Below, one piece after another: positions 25,668 to 34,227 of a DNA stretch of 50,820 nucleotides. Numbering within the stretch: position 1 is the first letter of the stretch; each line of letters begins with the position of its first letter. The notes below the pieces were generated by a model that was not told the origin of the DNA, did no database searches, and saw only the letters and a program-made list of their open reading frames with translations. Position numbers and translations under genes: made by a program. Source of the stretch: Bacteroidales bacterium (GTDB taxonomy: Bacteria; Bacteroidota; Bacteroidia; Bacteroidales; UBA932); contig JAKSKI010000005.1 in NCBI GenBank assembly GCA_024401865.1, forward strand, positions 1 through 50,820, read 5' to 3'.

Positions 25668-27214
25668 AAAGAATTCTGTTCATCGCCGTTGCGATATTGT
25701 CGCTTGCCGCCTGCTCCGCAGGAAGGAAGGCATCCACTATGCCGCTGTATGATTTCCCCTCACTCGGACAGGGAGGGAAGACCGCCATTGTGGCCCACCG
25801 GGGATTCTGGCAGAATGAAGAGGCGGGTATGGCCCGCAACAGCATTGCGTCTCTCAGACAGGCCGTTCTATGGGGGTTCCGCGGAAGCGAATGCGATATC
25901 CATCTTACCGCCGACTCTGTGATAGTGGTCAACCACGACAATTCCATTGGAGGCAGGAAAATCCGGACTCACAGTTATGAAGAGCTGTCCGCCACTCTTC
26001 TGGTGAATGGAGAGACCCTGCCTACGTTCGACAACTATCTGGACGAGTTTGCCAAGGGCGCCAATCATATGATGCTTGTGGTCGAGTTCAAGACGCAGGG
26101 TGAGTGGCAGCGCGAATCCCGGTTGGTTGACAAGGCTTTTGAGACGCTCAAGGCACATAATCTCTTCGACCCGTCCAAGGTGGCGTTCATTTCGTTCGGC
26201 CGTGATATCTGCCGGAAAGTGGCAAAGGAGGCTCCATCCTTCGTCAACCAGTATCTGAACGGAGATGCCGAGCCCCGAGTCCTTGCACAGGAGGGTATCA
26301 ATGGTATGGATTATAACGGGGCCGTGCTGAAGGCCCATCCTTCGTGGGTCTCCGAAGCCCACGCTCTGGGTATGTCCGTCAATGTATGGACTGTGGACAA
26401 CCCGGATGATATGGATTTCTTCAGGAATCTGGGCGTGGACCAGATTACGACCAACGATCCTCTGCTGGCGCGCAGCCGTCTGGGCGACAGCGAGTTCAGG
26501 ATACGCAAGAAGTTGATATGCCTAGACCTGGATGCCACTCTCACTCAGCACCGTACTCCGCTCGAAGACTTCAACAGGGCGGCCCTGGACAGTCTGGGCA
26601 GACACTATGACCTGGTGATGATGTGCGCGGGCAATGCACCCAGAGTATGGCGGCAGATGGGGGAATATCCCATTGACATAGTAGCCAATTATGGGATGCA
26701 GGAAGCCCGTGTCGAAGACGGACAGCTCAAAATCGTACGTCAGATTACGGTTCCTGCCGATACGGCATTCTTTATGGAGAAGACATCATATCTGAGAGAG
26801 AAATACGGATATACGCAATATGACGGCAGTCCCGTGGAGTTCCATCCGGCCGGTATGGTGACATTCGGCCTCCTGGGTACTACGGTGTCGGCGGAGCAGA
26901 AGGTGAAATTCGACCCTGACAAGGCCAGGCGCCGTGCCATGTATCCCGAGGTTCTGGAGATATTCAGGGATTATGCCGTGTTTATAGGAGGTTCATCCTC
27001 GTTTGATTTCACCCCCTCCAGGTTCAACAAGTATGATGCCTCGATGGATTATGCCGCCAGGAAGGGTTACACTCTGCAGGAAGTGCTTTTCATCGGGGAT
27101 GATTTCACTGACGGAGGCGGTGACAGCCATATCCGCATCAAGGGTATGGACTATATATGCATTGATGATTATCACAATTTCCCCAAACTTACCGAACCCT
27201 TGCTGCATCAATGA
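25664..27214 (+). CDS. Lipoprotein fusing glycerophosphodiester phosphodiesterase to a PMM-like HAD phosphatase
   Basis: A 516-residue protein with lipobox LAACSAG (Cys17), so it is membrane-anchored outside the cytoplasm. Residues about 40-270 are a GDPD barrel: AHRGF (His45, Arg46), SECDIHLT (Glu76, Asp78), VNHD (His91) and VNVWTVD near 240. This domain cleaves glycerophosphodiesters to glycerol phosphate and an alcohol. Residues about 284-510 are a HAD domain with the nucleophile motif DLDATLT (Asp288, Asp290) and IGDDFTDGGGDSHI near the end. The latter, with GGSSSFDFTP, resembles the cap-C2b fold of eukaryotic-type phosphomannomutase, although that enzyme's sugar-binding FRNGM...PIGR is not kept. 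The pair could hydrolyse the diester and then the monoester. Co-translated with the sigma factor and glpA. Confidence 0.88.
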   Translation: MKRILFIAVAILSLAACSAGRKASTMPLYDFPSLGQGGKTAIVAHRGFWQNEEAGMARNSIASLRQAVLWGFRGSECDIHLTADSVIVVNHDNSIGGRKIRTHSYEELSATLLVNGETLPTFDNYLDEFAKGANHMMLVVEFKTQGEWQRESRLVDKAFETLKAHNLFDPSKVAFISFGRDICRKVAKEAPSFVNQYLNGDAEPRVLAQEGINGMDYNGAVLKAHPSWVSEAHALGMSVNVWTVDNPDDMDFFRNLGVDQITTNDPLLARSRLGDSEFRIRKKLICLDLDATLTQHRTPLEDFNRAALDSLGRHYDLVMMCAGNAPRVWRQMGEYPIDIVANYGMQEARVEDGQLKIVRQITVPADTAFFMEKTSYLREKYGYTQYDGSPVEFHPAGMVTFGLLGTTVSAEQKVKFDPDKARRRAMYPEVLEIFRDYAVFIGGSSSFDFTPSRFNKYDASMDYAARKGYTLQEVLFIGDDFTDGGGDSHIRIKGMDYICIDDYHNFPKLTEPLLHQ

Positions 27215-28767
27215 TGAATGAGTATGACGTCATAATAATTGGGGGTGGCATAACAGGTGTCGGTACGGCCAGGGACTGCGCTTTGCGCGGTCTCAGGACT
27301 GTCCTTGTGGAGCGTTTCGACCTGACCAACGGTGCGACAGGCAGGAATCACGGCCTTCTGCATTCGGGCGCGAGATATGCAGTCACTGACAGGGATTCCG
27401 CCTCGGAATGCATAAAGGAGAACCGCATCCTTAAGCGTATTGCGTCCAATTGCGTCGAGCGGACTGACGGGTTGTTCATCACCCTGCCCGAAGACGACCC
27501 GGCATATCAGGACAAGCTTGTAGAGGCTTGCAGGGCGGCCGGTATCAAAGCCGAATCCATAGATCCCGCTGAAGCCCTGAGGCTCGAACCATCGGTCAAT
27601 CCCCGTCTTGTCGGAGCAGTAAGAGTGCCTGACGCTTCTGTGGACCCTTTCCGTCTGAGCTCGGCCAATGCTCTGGATGCCGCCGCACACGGTGCTCGGA
27701 TTCTCACTTATCACAGCGTTACGTCATTCATCAAGGATGGCTCGCGTGTGGTTGGCGTCAGGGTGAAGGATACCAGGACAGGCGAAGAGAAGGAAATTCT
27801 CGCTGCCATGACAGTCAATGCTGCCGGCATATGGGGGCAGGGGATAGCCGCTATGGCGGGTGCCCGAATAAGGATGCTGCCTTCTAAGGGCTCTCTTCTC
27901 GTATTCGGACACAGGGTCAACAGAATGGTGGTGAACCGCTGCCGCAAGCCAGCCAACGCTGACATTCTGGTCCCGGGGGATGTCGTATGCATCATAGGTA
28001 CAACGTCCGATAAGGTGCCGTTTGAAGAATGTGATGACATCCGGGTCACCAGACAGGAGGTCACTGCTTTGCTTGATGAGGGCTGCTCTCTTGTGCCTGC
28101 TCTCGCAAATACCAGGATTCTGCGGGCTTATGCGGGCGTAAGGCCCCTTGTGGCATCAGATGATGACCCGACGGGTCGCAGAACCAGCCGGGGCATAGTG
28201 CTCCTGGACCACGAAAGCCGTGACGGGATATCGGGATTCGTCACGATCACGGGCGGCAAATTGACCAATTACCGTCTGATGGCTCAGATGGCGACAGACC
28301 TGGTGTGCCGTAAATTGAATGTGGACAAGCCCTGCCTGACCGCCGGACTTCCATTGCCCGGATCGGAGAGACGGTTGAATCCGTCACGGGCGGACGCCGT
28401 GGCTTTCAAGGCCGCAGAAGGCCGTCACGGCACTATGGTCAAGGATATGGACTTCTCCCATAAGAGTGAAGTGCTTTGCGAGTGCGAACACGTTACCAAA
28501 GCGGAGATAGCCTACGCTGTCAAATATCTGGATGTGCACAATATGGTGGACCTGAGGCGTCGCACCCGTATAGGGATGGGAACCTGTCAGGGAACATTCT
28601 GCATACGGAAGGTGGCTGAAGCCCTCGCAGAGGAACTAGGATGCCCGCAGAAGGCCGAAGAGTTCCTCGACCAATATGTAAGAGAACGCTGGAAGGGGAT
28701 GGCGCCCGTCTGTTGGGGTGACTCACTGAGGGAAGCGGAATATATGCGCAAACTGTACCGCAAATGA
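27211..28767 (+). CDS. glpA: Anaerobic glycerol-3-phosphate dehydrogenase subunit A
   Basis: The FAD subunit that oxidises sn-glycerol-3-phosphate to dihydroxyacetone phosphate. The 518-residue protein starts with the dinucleotide-binding fold YDVIIIGGGITGVGTARDCALRG and ERFDLTNGATGRNHGLLHSGARY. RAYAGVRPL and TITGGKLTNYRLMA follow, as in GlpA/GlpD. The C-terminal BFD-like domain carries cysteines for an iron-sulfur cluster (CECEHVT near 425 and GMGTCQGTFC near 460), which marks the anaerobic GlpA rather than GlpD. The ATG at 27211 overlaps the previous stop (ATGA); a second ATG at 27214 is possible. Forms GlpABC with the next two genes; electrons would go to menaquinone. Confidence 0.93.
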   Translation: MMNEYDVIIIGGGITGVGTARDCALRGLRTVLVERFDLTNGATGRNHGLLHSGARYAVTDRDSASECIKENRILKRIASNCVERTDGLFITLPEDDPAYQDKLVEACRAAGIKAESIDPAEALRLEPSVNPRLVGAVRVPDASVDPFRLSSANALDAAAHGARILTYHSVTSFIKDGSRVVGVRVKDTRTGEEKEILAAMTVNAAGIWGQGIAAMAGARIRMLPSKGSLLVFGHRVNRMVVNRCRKPANADILVPGDVVCIIGTTSDKVPFEECDDIRVTRQEVTALLDEGCSLVPALANTRILRAYAGVRPLVASDDDPTGRRTSRGIVLLDHESRDGISGFVTITGGKLTNYRLMAQMATDLVCRKLNVDKPCLTAGLPLPGSERRLNPSRADAVAFKAAEGRHGTMVKDMDFSHKSEVLCECEHVTKAEIAYAVKYLDVHNMVDLRRRTRIGMGTCQGTFCIRKVAEALAEELGCPQKAEEFLDQYVRERWKGMAPVCWGDSLREAEYMRKLYRK

Positions 28768-29321
28768 GATTCGACGTTGTGATAATAGGCGGAGGCCCGG
28801 CCGGTACCGGCATAGGACTTGAACTTCAGCGTTCTGGTCTGGACTGCCTCGTGGTGTCGGAGGGGTTGGGCCTGGAAGAATCGCCCCGTAGGGAGTTCGT
28901 GGAGGCTGGAGGAACCTTGCTGCAGGGAGATACCGTGCTTGGAGGCACCATCTCGGAAGGGAAGGTGACGGGTGTGGCAACACGCAATCTCAAGGGTACA
29001 CCCATAGAGGCATCCTGCTATGTGCTGGCTACCGGCAGGTTCTTCAGCAAGGGCCTGATATCCACAATGGATGGAATATTCGAGCCGGTATTCGGATGTG
29101 ATGTCCTCTATGACAGAGATTCTACCAATTGGACGAATCCGGACTTCTACGCACCCCAGCCCTTCGAGGACTTCGGAGTCGTCACTGATGATCAAGGGCG
29201 GGTGAGCATTGGTGGCAGAACCATATCCAATCTCTTTGCCGCCGGTGAAGTCCTGGCTGGAAAAATTGGAATGCAGACAGGCATCGAACGTGTCGTGAAT
29301 GCCGTTTTGGGGAGGAAATGA
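28764..29321 (+). CDS. glpB: Miniature GlpB subunit of glycerol-3-phosphate dehydrogenase
   Basis: At 185 residues this is less than half of E. coli GlpB (about 420). The N-terminus (RFDVVIIGGGPAGTGIGLELQRSGL) matches GlpB. After residue about 37 the protein jumps to the C-terminal half: GGTLLQGDTV, VATRN, YVLATGRFFSKGLIS, FAPQP-like YAPQPFEDFGVVTDD and NLFAAGEVLAG. Roughly 230 internal residues of the E. coli protein are missing. The frame is open throughout and both ends overlap or abut glpA and glpC, so this looks like an in-frame shortening and not decay. It should still carry a flavin fold and bridge GlpA to GlpC. It may be a lineage form; I cannot test how common it is. Confidence 0.8.
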   Translation: MRFDVVIIGGGPAGTGIGLELQRSGLDCLVVSEGLGLEESPRREFVEAGGTLLQGDTVLGGTISEGKVTGVATRNLKGTPIEASCYVLATGRFFSKGLISTMDGIFEPVFGCDVLYDRDSTNWTNPDFYAPQPFEDFGVVTDDQGRVSIGGRTISNLFAAGEVLAGKIGMQTGIERVVNAVLGRK

Positions 29322-29322
29322 T

Positions 29323-30564
29323 ATGCAGGACAAGAATGTGAGCGTCAATAATTTCGAGCAATGTCTCAAATGCGACATATGCTCTTCGGTGTGCCCTATG
29401 CTTGCAGCCAACCCCCGATATCCCGGTCCCAAGCAGGCCGGACCCGACGGAGAACGCTACAGGCTGAAGGACCCTGCATATTATGACCTTACCCTCAAGT
29501 TCTGCCTCAACTGCAAGCGTTGCGAGGTGGCCTGTCCCTCTGGGGTGAGGATAGGTGATATTATCCAGACAGCGCGTCTGAAGTACGGCCGGCAGAACAG
29601 GCCGCTGAGGGATTTCGTACTTGCCGATACCGATTTGACGGGCTCTCTGGCCACACCTCTGGCTCCCGTCGTGAACAGGGCGCTTGGATGCAGGCCGGTC
29701 AAGGCGGTGATGGACCGTTTGGTCGGGGTGGACAGCCGGAGGACACTGCCCTCATACAGCGGCCGGAAGTTCGTGAGATGGTTCAGGGAATCTGCCGCTC
29801 ACCGTCAACTCGGTTTCAGACGCTTCGTGAGCTTTTTCCACGGGTGTTATGTCAACTACAATTTCCCCGAACTGGGCCGGGATTTCGTGAGGATAATCAA
29901 TGCCTGCGGTTTTGGCGTCCATCTTCTTGAAGATGAGAGGTGCTGCGGGGTGGCCCTGATATCCAACGGATTCGGAGCCCAGGCCAGACATCAGGCCGAA
30001 ATCAACGTCAGGTCCATACGCAAGGCGGTCTCTGCAGGAGAACCTGTCGTGGGTTGCAGCTCGACCTGTATTTTCACGATGAGGGATGAGTATGACCATC
30101 TCCTGGGAATAGATACCTCCGATGTGCGGGACTCCATACTGCTCGCTTCAAAGTGGTTGTATGACAAGGTCGAGTCCGGTTCCGTCAAGCTGGTGTTCAA
30201 GAGTGATTATCACCTTAAAGTCGCATATCATACAGCCTGCCACATGAACAAGTTGGGATGGTCCGTGTACTCGATACTCCTTCTGAAGATGATCCCCGGG
30301 TTGGAACTCATCGTTCCCGAGCAGCAATGTTGCGGCATAGCCGGCACCTTCGGATTCAAGAAGGAGAATTACGGATACTCCCAGGAAATAGGCAAATCCC
30401 TGTTCGACACTCTTGAGGCCATCTCTCCCGATATCGTGGCCACCGACTGCGAGACCTGCAAATGGCAGATCGAAATGAGTACTGACCTTAAGGTTATGAA
30501 TCCCATCTCCATACTGGCGGAGGCATTGGATTTTGAAAAGACGCAAAAATCAAACATACGATAA
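29323..30564 (+). CDS. glpC: Anaerobic glycerol-3-phosphate dehydrogenase iron-sulfur subunit C
   Basis: The membrane-associated electron-transfer subunit of GlpABC. The 413 residues begin with two 4Fe-4S motifs, CLKCDICSSVCPM and CLNCKRCEVACPSG, followed by two CCG-type domains (DERCCGVALIS near 200 and EQQCCGIAGTFGFKKENYGYS near 340), the layout of GlpC and heterodisulfide reductase-like proteins. I chose ATG 29323, one base after the glpB stop; the in-frame ATG at 29299 would lie inside glpB and adds unrelated residues. The stop overlaps the G1P dehydrogenase start by one base (TAATG). Confidence 0.93.
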   Translation: MQDKNVSVNNFEQCLKCDICSSVCPMLAANPRYPGPKQAGPDGERYRLKDPAYYDLTLKFCLNCKRCEVACPSGVRIGDIIQTARLKYGRQNRPLRDFVLADTDLTGSLATPLAPVVNRALGCRPVKAVMDRLVGVDSRRTLPSYSGRKFVRWFRESAAHRQLGFRRFVSFFHGCYVNYNFPELGRDFVRIINACGFGVHLLEDERCCGVALISNGFGAQARHQAEINVRSIRKAVSAGEPVVGCSSTCIFTMRDEYDHLLGIDTSDVRDSILLASKWLYDKVESGSVKLVFKSDYHLKVAYHTACHMNKLGWSVYSILLLKMIPGLELIVPEQQCCGIAGTFGFKKENYGYSQEIGKSLFDTLEAISPDIVATDCETCKWQIEMSTDLKVMNPISILAEALDFEKTQKSNIR

Positions 30565-31907
30565 TGATATCACAGGAATATTTGAACAAAGCGCTTGCTC
30601 TGGCCACTGACACCAGAGTGTTTGAGATGGCAGACGGGGCACTGGACCGTGTCCCTGATGTCTTCAAGAATTGTTTCCCCGGCCGGAAGGCGATAATAAT
30701 CGCTGACTGCAACACGTGGAAGGCTGCCGGAAACGTAGTATTCGACAAAATGAACGGGGCCGGCATCGAAACCTGCAGTTTCCTGATTCCCGACAGGCAT
30801 TTCCACGCCGAATGGCCTTATGTCGAGATGGTGGAGGCTCAGGTCAAGCACTCCGGAGCTGTTGCCGTCGCCGTCGGTTCCGGTGTCATCAACGACTTGT
30901 GCAAATTAAGTTCGCACCACTTGGGACAGTCCTATTTATGCGTGCCTACAGCCGCTTCTGTCGATGGATATTCTTCGTTCGGAGCCTCCATATCGTATCA
31001 GGGACTCAAGCAGACATTCGACTGTCCCGCTCCCGTTGCGATAGTCGCGGACGCCTCTGTCATTGCGGCTGCTCCCTCAAAGATGACGGCGGCCGGATAT
31101 GCCGACCTTGCGGCAAAGATACCCTGCGGTGCGGAGTGGATGATAGCAGATCTTTTCGGTACAGAGCCCATAGTGCCTGATGCCTGGCACGTGCTCCAGG
31201 ATGTCCTCGACGGCGTACTCTCCAATCCCGAAGGTGTGGCCGCAAGTGACAAGGATGCAGTGTCTGATTTGTTTATTGGATTGACTCTCAGTGGTATAGC
31301 TATGCAGATTGCCCGCTCGAGCCGTCCCGCTTCCTGTACCGACCACCTTTTCAGCCATTATCTCGATATGACAGGACACCGGTACAAGGGTGAGCTTCAG
31401 TCGCACGGATTCCAGGTGGCGATAGGTACTCTGACAATGTGCGCATTCTTCGACGAATTCCTCAAACTGGACCTCTCCTCCCTCGATGTGGACAAGTGTG
31501 TATCTGCCTGGCCTTCAAAGGAGCAGGAGCAGCAGAGAGCTCTGGAACTCTTCAAGGATTTCGTGAGTCCGCGTCTGGGATACGATTCCATCAGCGTCAA
31601 GTATGCGGATGCCGGGACTGTGCGTTCGCAGCTTGCCAGTGTCAAGGAACAGTGGCCTGTGCTGAAGGAGCGATACCGCCGTCAGGTTTATACCTTCGAC
31701 AAGATGCAGAGGCTGTTCAGGATAGTCGGTGCACCCGCAGACCCTGAGGATATAGGATTGACCCGGGAACGGCTGAAGGAGCTTGTGCCCTATACGCAGC
31801 TGATGCGTCACAGAATCAATCTGCTGGACCTCGCCAAGAGAGGTATGTTTTATGACGGATTGGTCGAGGCCGTCTTTGGCCCTGACGGCGCCTGGAGTAT
31901 TAAATAA
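30564..31907 (+). CDS. sn-glycerol-1-phosphate dehydrogenase (AraM/EgsA family)
   Basis: A 447-residue metal-dependent NAD(P)-linked dehydrogenase interconverting sn-glycerol-1-phosphate and dihydroxyacetone phosphate. Visible are the nucleotide loop VGSGVINDLCKLSS, PTAASVDGYSS, and candidate metal ligands Asp181 (AGYADLAAK), His261/His265 (CTDHLFSHYLDM) and His281 (QSHGFQ). The C-terminal 120 residues are a helical extension. Bacterial AraM of Bacillus makes G1P for archaeal-type ether lipids; here the gene sits between glpC and glpT, which points to catabolism of the G1P enantiomer that GlpABC cannot use. The direction cannot be proved from the sequence. Translation is coupled to glpC. Confidence 0.88.
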   Translation: MISQEYLNKALALATDTRVFEMADGALDRVPDVFKNCFPGRKAIIIADCNTWKAAGNVVFDKMNGAGIETCSFLIPDRHFHAEWPYVEMVEAQVKHSGAVAVAVGSGVINDLCKLSSHHLGQSYLCVPTAASVDGYSSFGASISYQGLKQTFDCPAPVAIVADASVIAAAPSKMTAAGYADLAAKIPCGAEWMIADLFGTEPIVPDAWHVLQDVLDGVLSNPEGVAASDKDAVSDLFIGLTLSGIAMQIARSSRPASCTDHLFSHYLDMTGHRYKGELQSHGFQVAIGTLTMCAFFDEFLKLDLSSLDVDKCVSAWPSKEQEQQRALELFKDFVSPRLGYDSISVKYADAGTVRSQLASVKEQWPVLKERYRRQVYTFDKMQRLFRIVGAPADPEDIGLTRERLKELVPYTQLMRHRINLLDLAKRGMFYDGLVEAVFGPDGAWSIK

Positions 31908-31913
31908 TTGTTT

Positions 31914-33407
31914 ATGACAAAGACCAAGAGAAGTTTCGGCTACTGGCAGTGGCGCATCATACTTGTGTCGATGGTGTGCTATGCCATATTTTATTTCGTA
32001 CGCAAGAATTTTTCGATAGCTATGCCGGGCCTTACGGCCGAGTACGGCATTTCCAACACCAGTTTCGGAATCATCATCGGCATCGGTTCACTTGTGTACG
32101 GACTTGCCCGTTTCATTAACGGATTCATCGTTGACAAGGTCAGCACAAGGATTTTTATGGCTTTGGGCCTGTTTCTGTGCGCGGTCGCCAATTTCTGTTT
32201 CGGATTCGGCGCAGACCTCAGTTATCTCATAACAGGAGTGCATGACGGACCTCAGTTCGTCAATATGCTCATATTGGTGATGGGTGTCACCATAATCCTC
32301 AACCAGTATTTCCAGGGAATGGGATATCCCCCCTGTGCAAGAATGCTGCCGACCTGGATAGCTCCGGGGCAACTTGCCACAAAGATGAGCATCTGGAACA
32401 CCTCCCACTCAATCGGCGCCATCGCGGCCTCTGTCGTATGCGGTCTCATAATGTCCAATATGGGGGCTGATATGAGTGGTGACAGCAGCGTCGTGGCGAG
32501 GATTACGTCCAATCTCAGCGGCAGTATCAGAGGGTGGGAAAGCCTTGACCTGGCCGACCGGACCTCAAAGATAATGGCTTATGCCGGTCATTATGGAGCC
32601 TGGAAATGGTGCTTCTGGATACCTGCCTGCTTCGCCCTATGCGGCACAGTCGTCATACTGCTCGGCCTGAGGGACAGACCCCAGGACGTCGGGTTGCCCG
32701 AGGTGGAGGGCACACATACCGGGAAGGAGGACACCAGAGGCAGGAAGGGAGCCCACAAGGAATTCCTCAGCCATATGGTCTTCAGGAACCGTTGGGTATG
32801 GACCCTTTCGATAGCCAATGTGTTTGTGTATGTGCTGAGGGTTGGGGTGCTTGACTGGGGCCCCAAGTTCCTTACAGAGCACAGGGGTATGGACATCAAG
32901 TCCGCAGCCTGGTCCGTGGCATTCTTCGAACTGCTCGCCATTTTCGGCACCATCTTCGCCGGGTGGGCCACTGACCGTCTGTTCAAAGGCAAGGCGCACC
33001 GTATGTGTGTGGTCAGTATGGTAGGCGCGGTGGTATTCTTCGGAATCTTCGCCCTATGTCCGGAACTTCCCACATTTGTCTCAATACTCATATTGGCGCT
33101 GGGCGGTTTCTGCATATACGGTCCACAGGCCCTGATAGGCATCGGAGCCGCCAACCAGGCCACCAAGGAGGCTTCGGCAACCGCCAACGGACTTACCGGC
33201 CTGTTGGGCTATGCCGGCTCTTCCATTGCCGCATTCGCGATAGGCATCATAGCCGACAAATTCGGGTGGGATGCGGTATTTGTAACCTTCATCATAGTAG
33301 GAATCATAGGAGTCGTGACGTTCCTCTCAATGTGGAATGCGCCCCGTGACGGATATGAGAGGGCAAGGAGTTTCACCGAAAAGATAGTGTCAGAAGATGA
33401 ACGCTGA
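31914..33407 (+). CDS. glpT: Glycerol-3-phosphate transporter GlpT
   Basis: A 497-residue MFS antiporter of the organophosphate:phosphate family with about 12 membrane helices. The start RSFGYWQWRII...YAIFYFVRKNFS contains the first conserved substrate-binding Arg (as Arg45 of E. coli GlpT), and VYVLRVGVLDWGPKFL contains the second (as Arg269). It exchanges inorganic phosphate for glycerol phosphate. A loop of about 50 residues near 185-230 is longer than in the second GlpT homologue in this window. ATG 31914 is preferred to a TTG two codons upstream. It would import what the GDPD lipoprotein releases. The stop lies 11 bases inside the next gene. Confidence 0.92.
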   Translation: MTKTKRSFGYWQWRIILVSMVCYAIFYFVRKNFSIAMPGLTAEYGISNTSFGIIIGIGSLVYGLARFINGFIVDKVSTRIFMALGLFLCAVANFCFGFGADLSYLITGVHDGPQFVNMLILVMGVTIILNQYFQGMGYPPCARMLPTWIAPGQLATKMSIWNTSHSIGAIAASVVCGLIMSNMGADMSGDSSVVARITSNLSGSIRGWESLDLADRTSKIMAYAGHYGAWKWCFWIPACFALCGTVVILLGLRDRPQDVGLPEVEGTHTGKEDTRGRKGAHKEFLSHMVFRNRWVWTLSIANVFVYVLRVGVLDWGPKFLTEHRGMDIKSAAWSVAFFELLAIFGTIFAGWATDRLFKGKAHRMCVVSMVGAVVFFGIFALCPELPTFVSILILALGGFCIYGPQALIGIGAANQATKEASATANGLTGLLGYAGSSIAAFAIGIIADKFGWDAVFVTFIIVGIIGVVTFLSMWNAPRDGYERARSFTEKIVSEDER

Positions 33408-34227
33408 ACTTAAAGCACAACTTGCCGCAATCAGACACGTCGCTCTCGATATGGACGGCACCATATATCTGGGGAATACCGTTTTCCCGTATACGATTCC
33501 TTTCCTTGAAGGACTTGTCGATATGGGTATCAGTTACTCTTTCCTGACCAACAACCCCACAAGGTCGATAGATGACTATATAGGCAAACTCCACCGCCTT
33601 GGAATCCCCTGTACGAGGGAACAGATGTACAGCACGACCACGGCAACCATAGACTATATCAAGACCCATTTCCCGGATGCGCGCAGACTCTTCCTGCTGG
33701 GCACTCCTTCGATGATATCCCAGTTTGAGGAGGCGGGATACGTGTCCTGCGCTGATGATCCCGAAGACGTTCCGGACATTGTGGTCGCCGCTTTCGATAT
33801 GACGCTCGTATATTCGAGGTTGTGCCGCTGCGCCTGGTGGGTGTCCAAGGGGCTTCCCTATATTGCCACCAATCCCGACTGGGTATGTCCGACCGACCAG
33901 CCGACCGTACTCGTCGACTGCGGCTCCATATGCAAATGTCTTGAGGGAGCTACAGGACGCAGACCGGATATCTTCATAGGCAAACCCAATCCGGACATCC
34001 TCTTCGGCGTGTTCGGACAAGTGGGGGTGAGTCCGTCCGAGGCGGCAATAGTGGGGGACAGGATATATACCGATGTCAAGACCGGGCTGAATGCCGGAGC
34101 CATGGGGGTGCTAGTGCTCTCGGGTGAGACGACAATGGATATTGTCCGTACTTCGGATGTCAGACCGTCCCTGATATGCCGGGACATAGAAGAGTTCGGC
34201 GAACTGTTGAAGGAGGCCCGGTTATGA
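33397..34227 (+). CDS. HAD-IIA phosphatase (NagD/AraL type)
   Basis: A 276-residue cytoplasmic HAD phosphatase: motif I LDMDGTIYLG, motif II FLTNNPTRS, motif III Lys in IGKPNPD and motif IV IVGDRIYTDVKTG. The cap type is that of NagD, AraL and glycerol- or glycolate-phosphate phosphatases. In Bacillus subtilis AraL and AraM are neighbours, as are their relatives here, which suggests a shared role. A plausible job is removing phosphate from glycerol-1-phosphate or an excess sugar phosphate entering by GlpT. It overlaps glpT by 11 bases and rsmG by 4 bases. Confidence 0.85.
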   Translation: MNAELKAQLAAIRHVALDMDGTIYLGNTVFPYTIPFLEGLVDMGISYSFLTNNPTRSIDDYIGKLHRLGIPCTREQMYSTTTATIDYIKTHFPDARRLFLLGTPSMISQFEEAGYVSCADDPEDVPDIVVAAFDMTLVYSRLCRCAWWVSKGLPYIATNPDWVCPTDQPTVLVDCGSICKCLEGATGRRPDIFIGKPNPDILFGVFGQVGVSPSEAAIVGDRIYTDVKTGLNAGAMGVLVLSGETTMDIVRTSDVRPSLICRDIEEFGELLKEARL

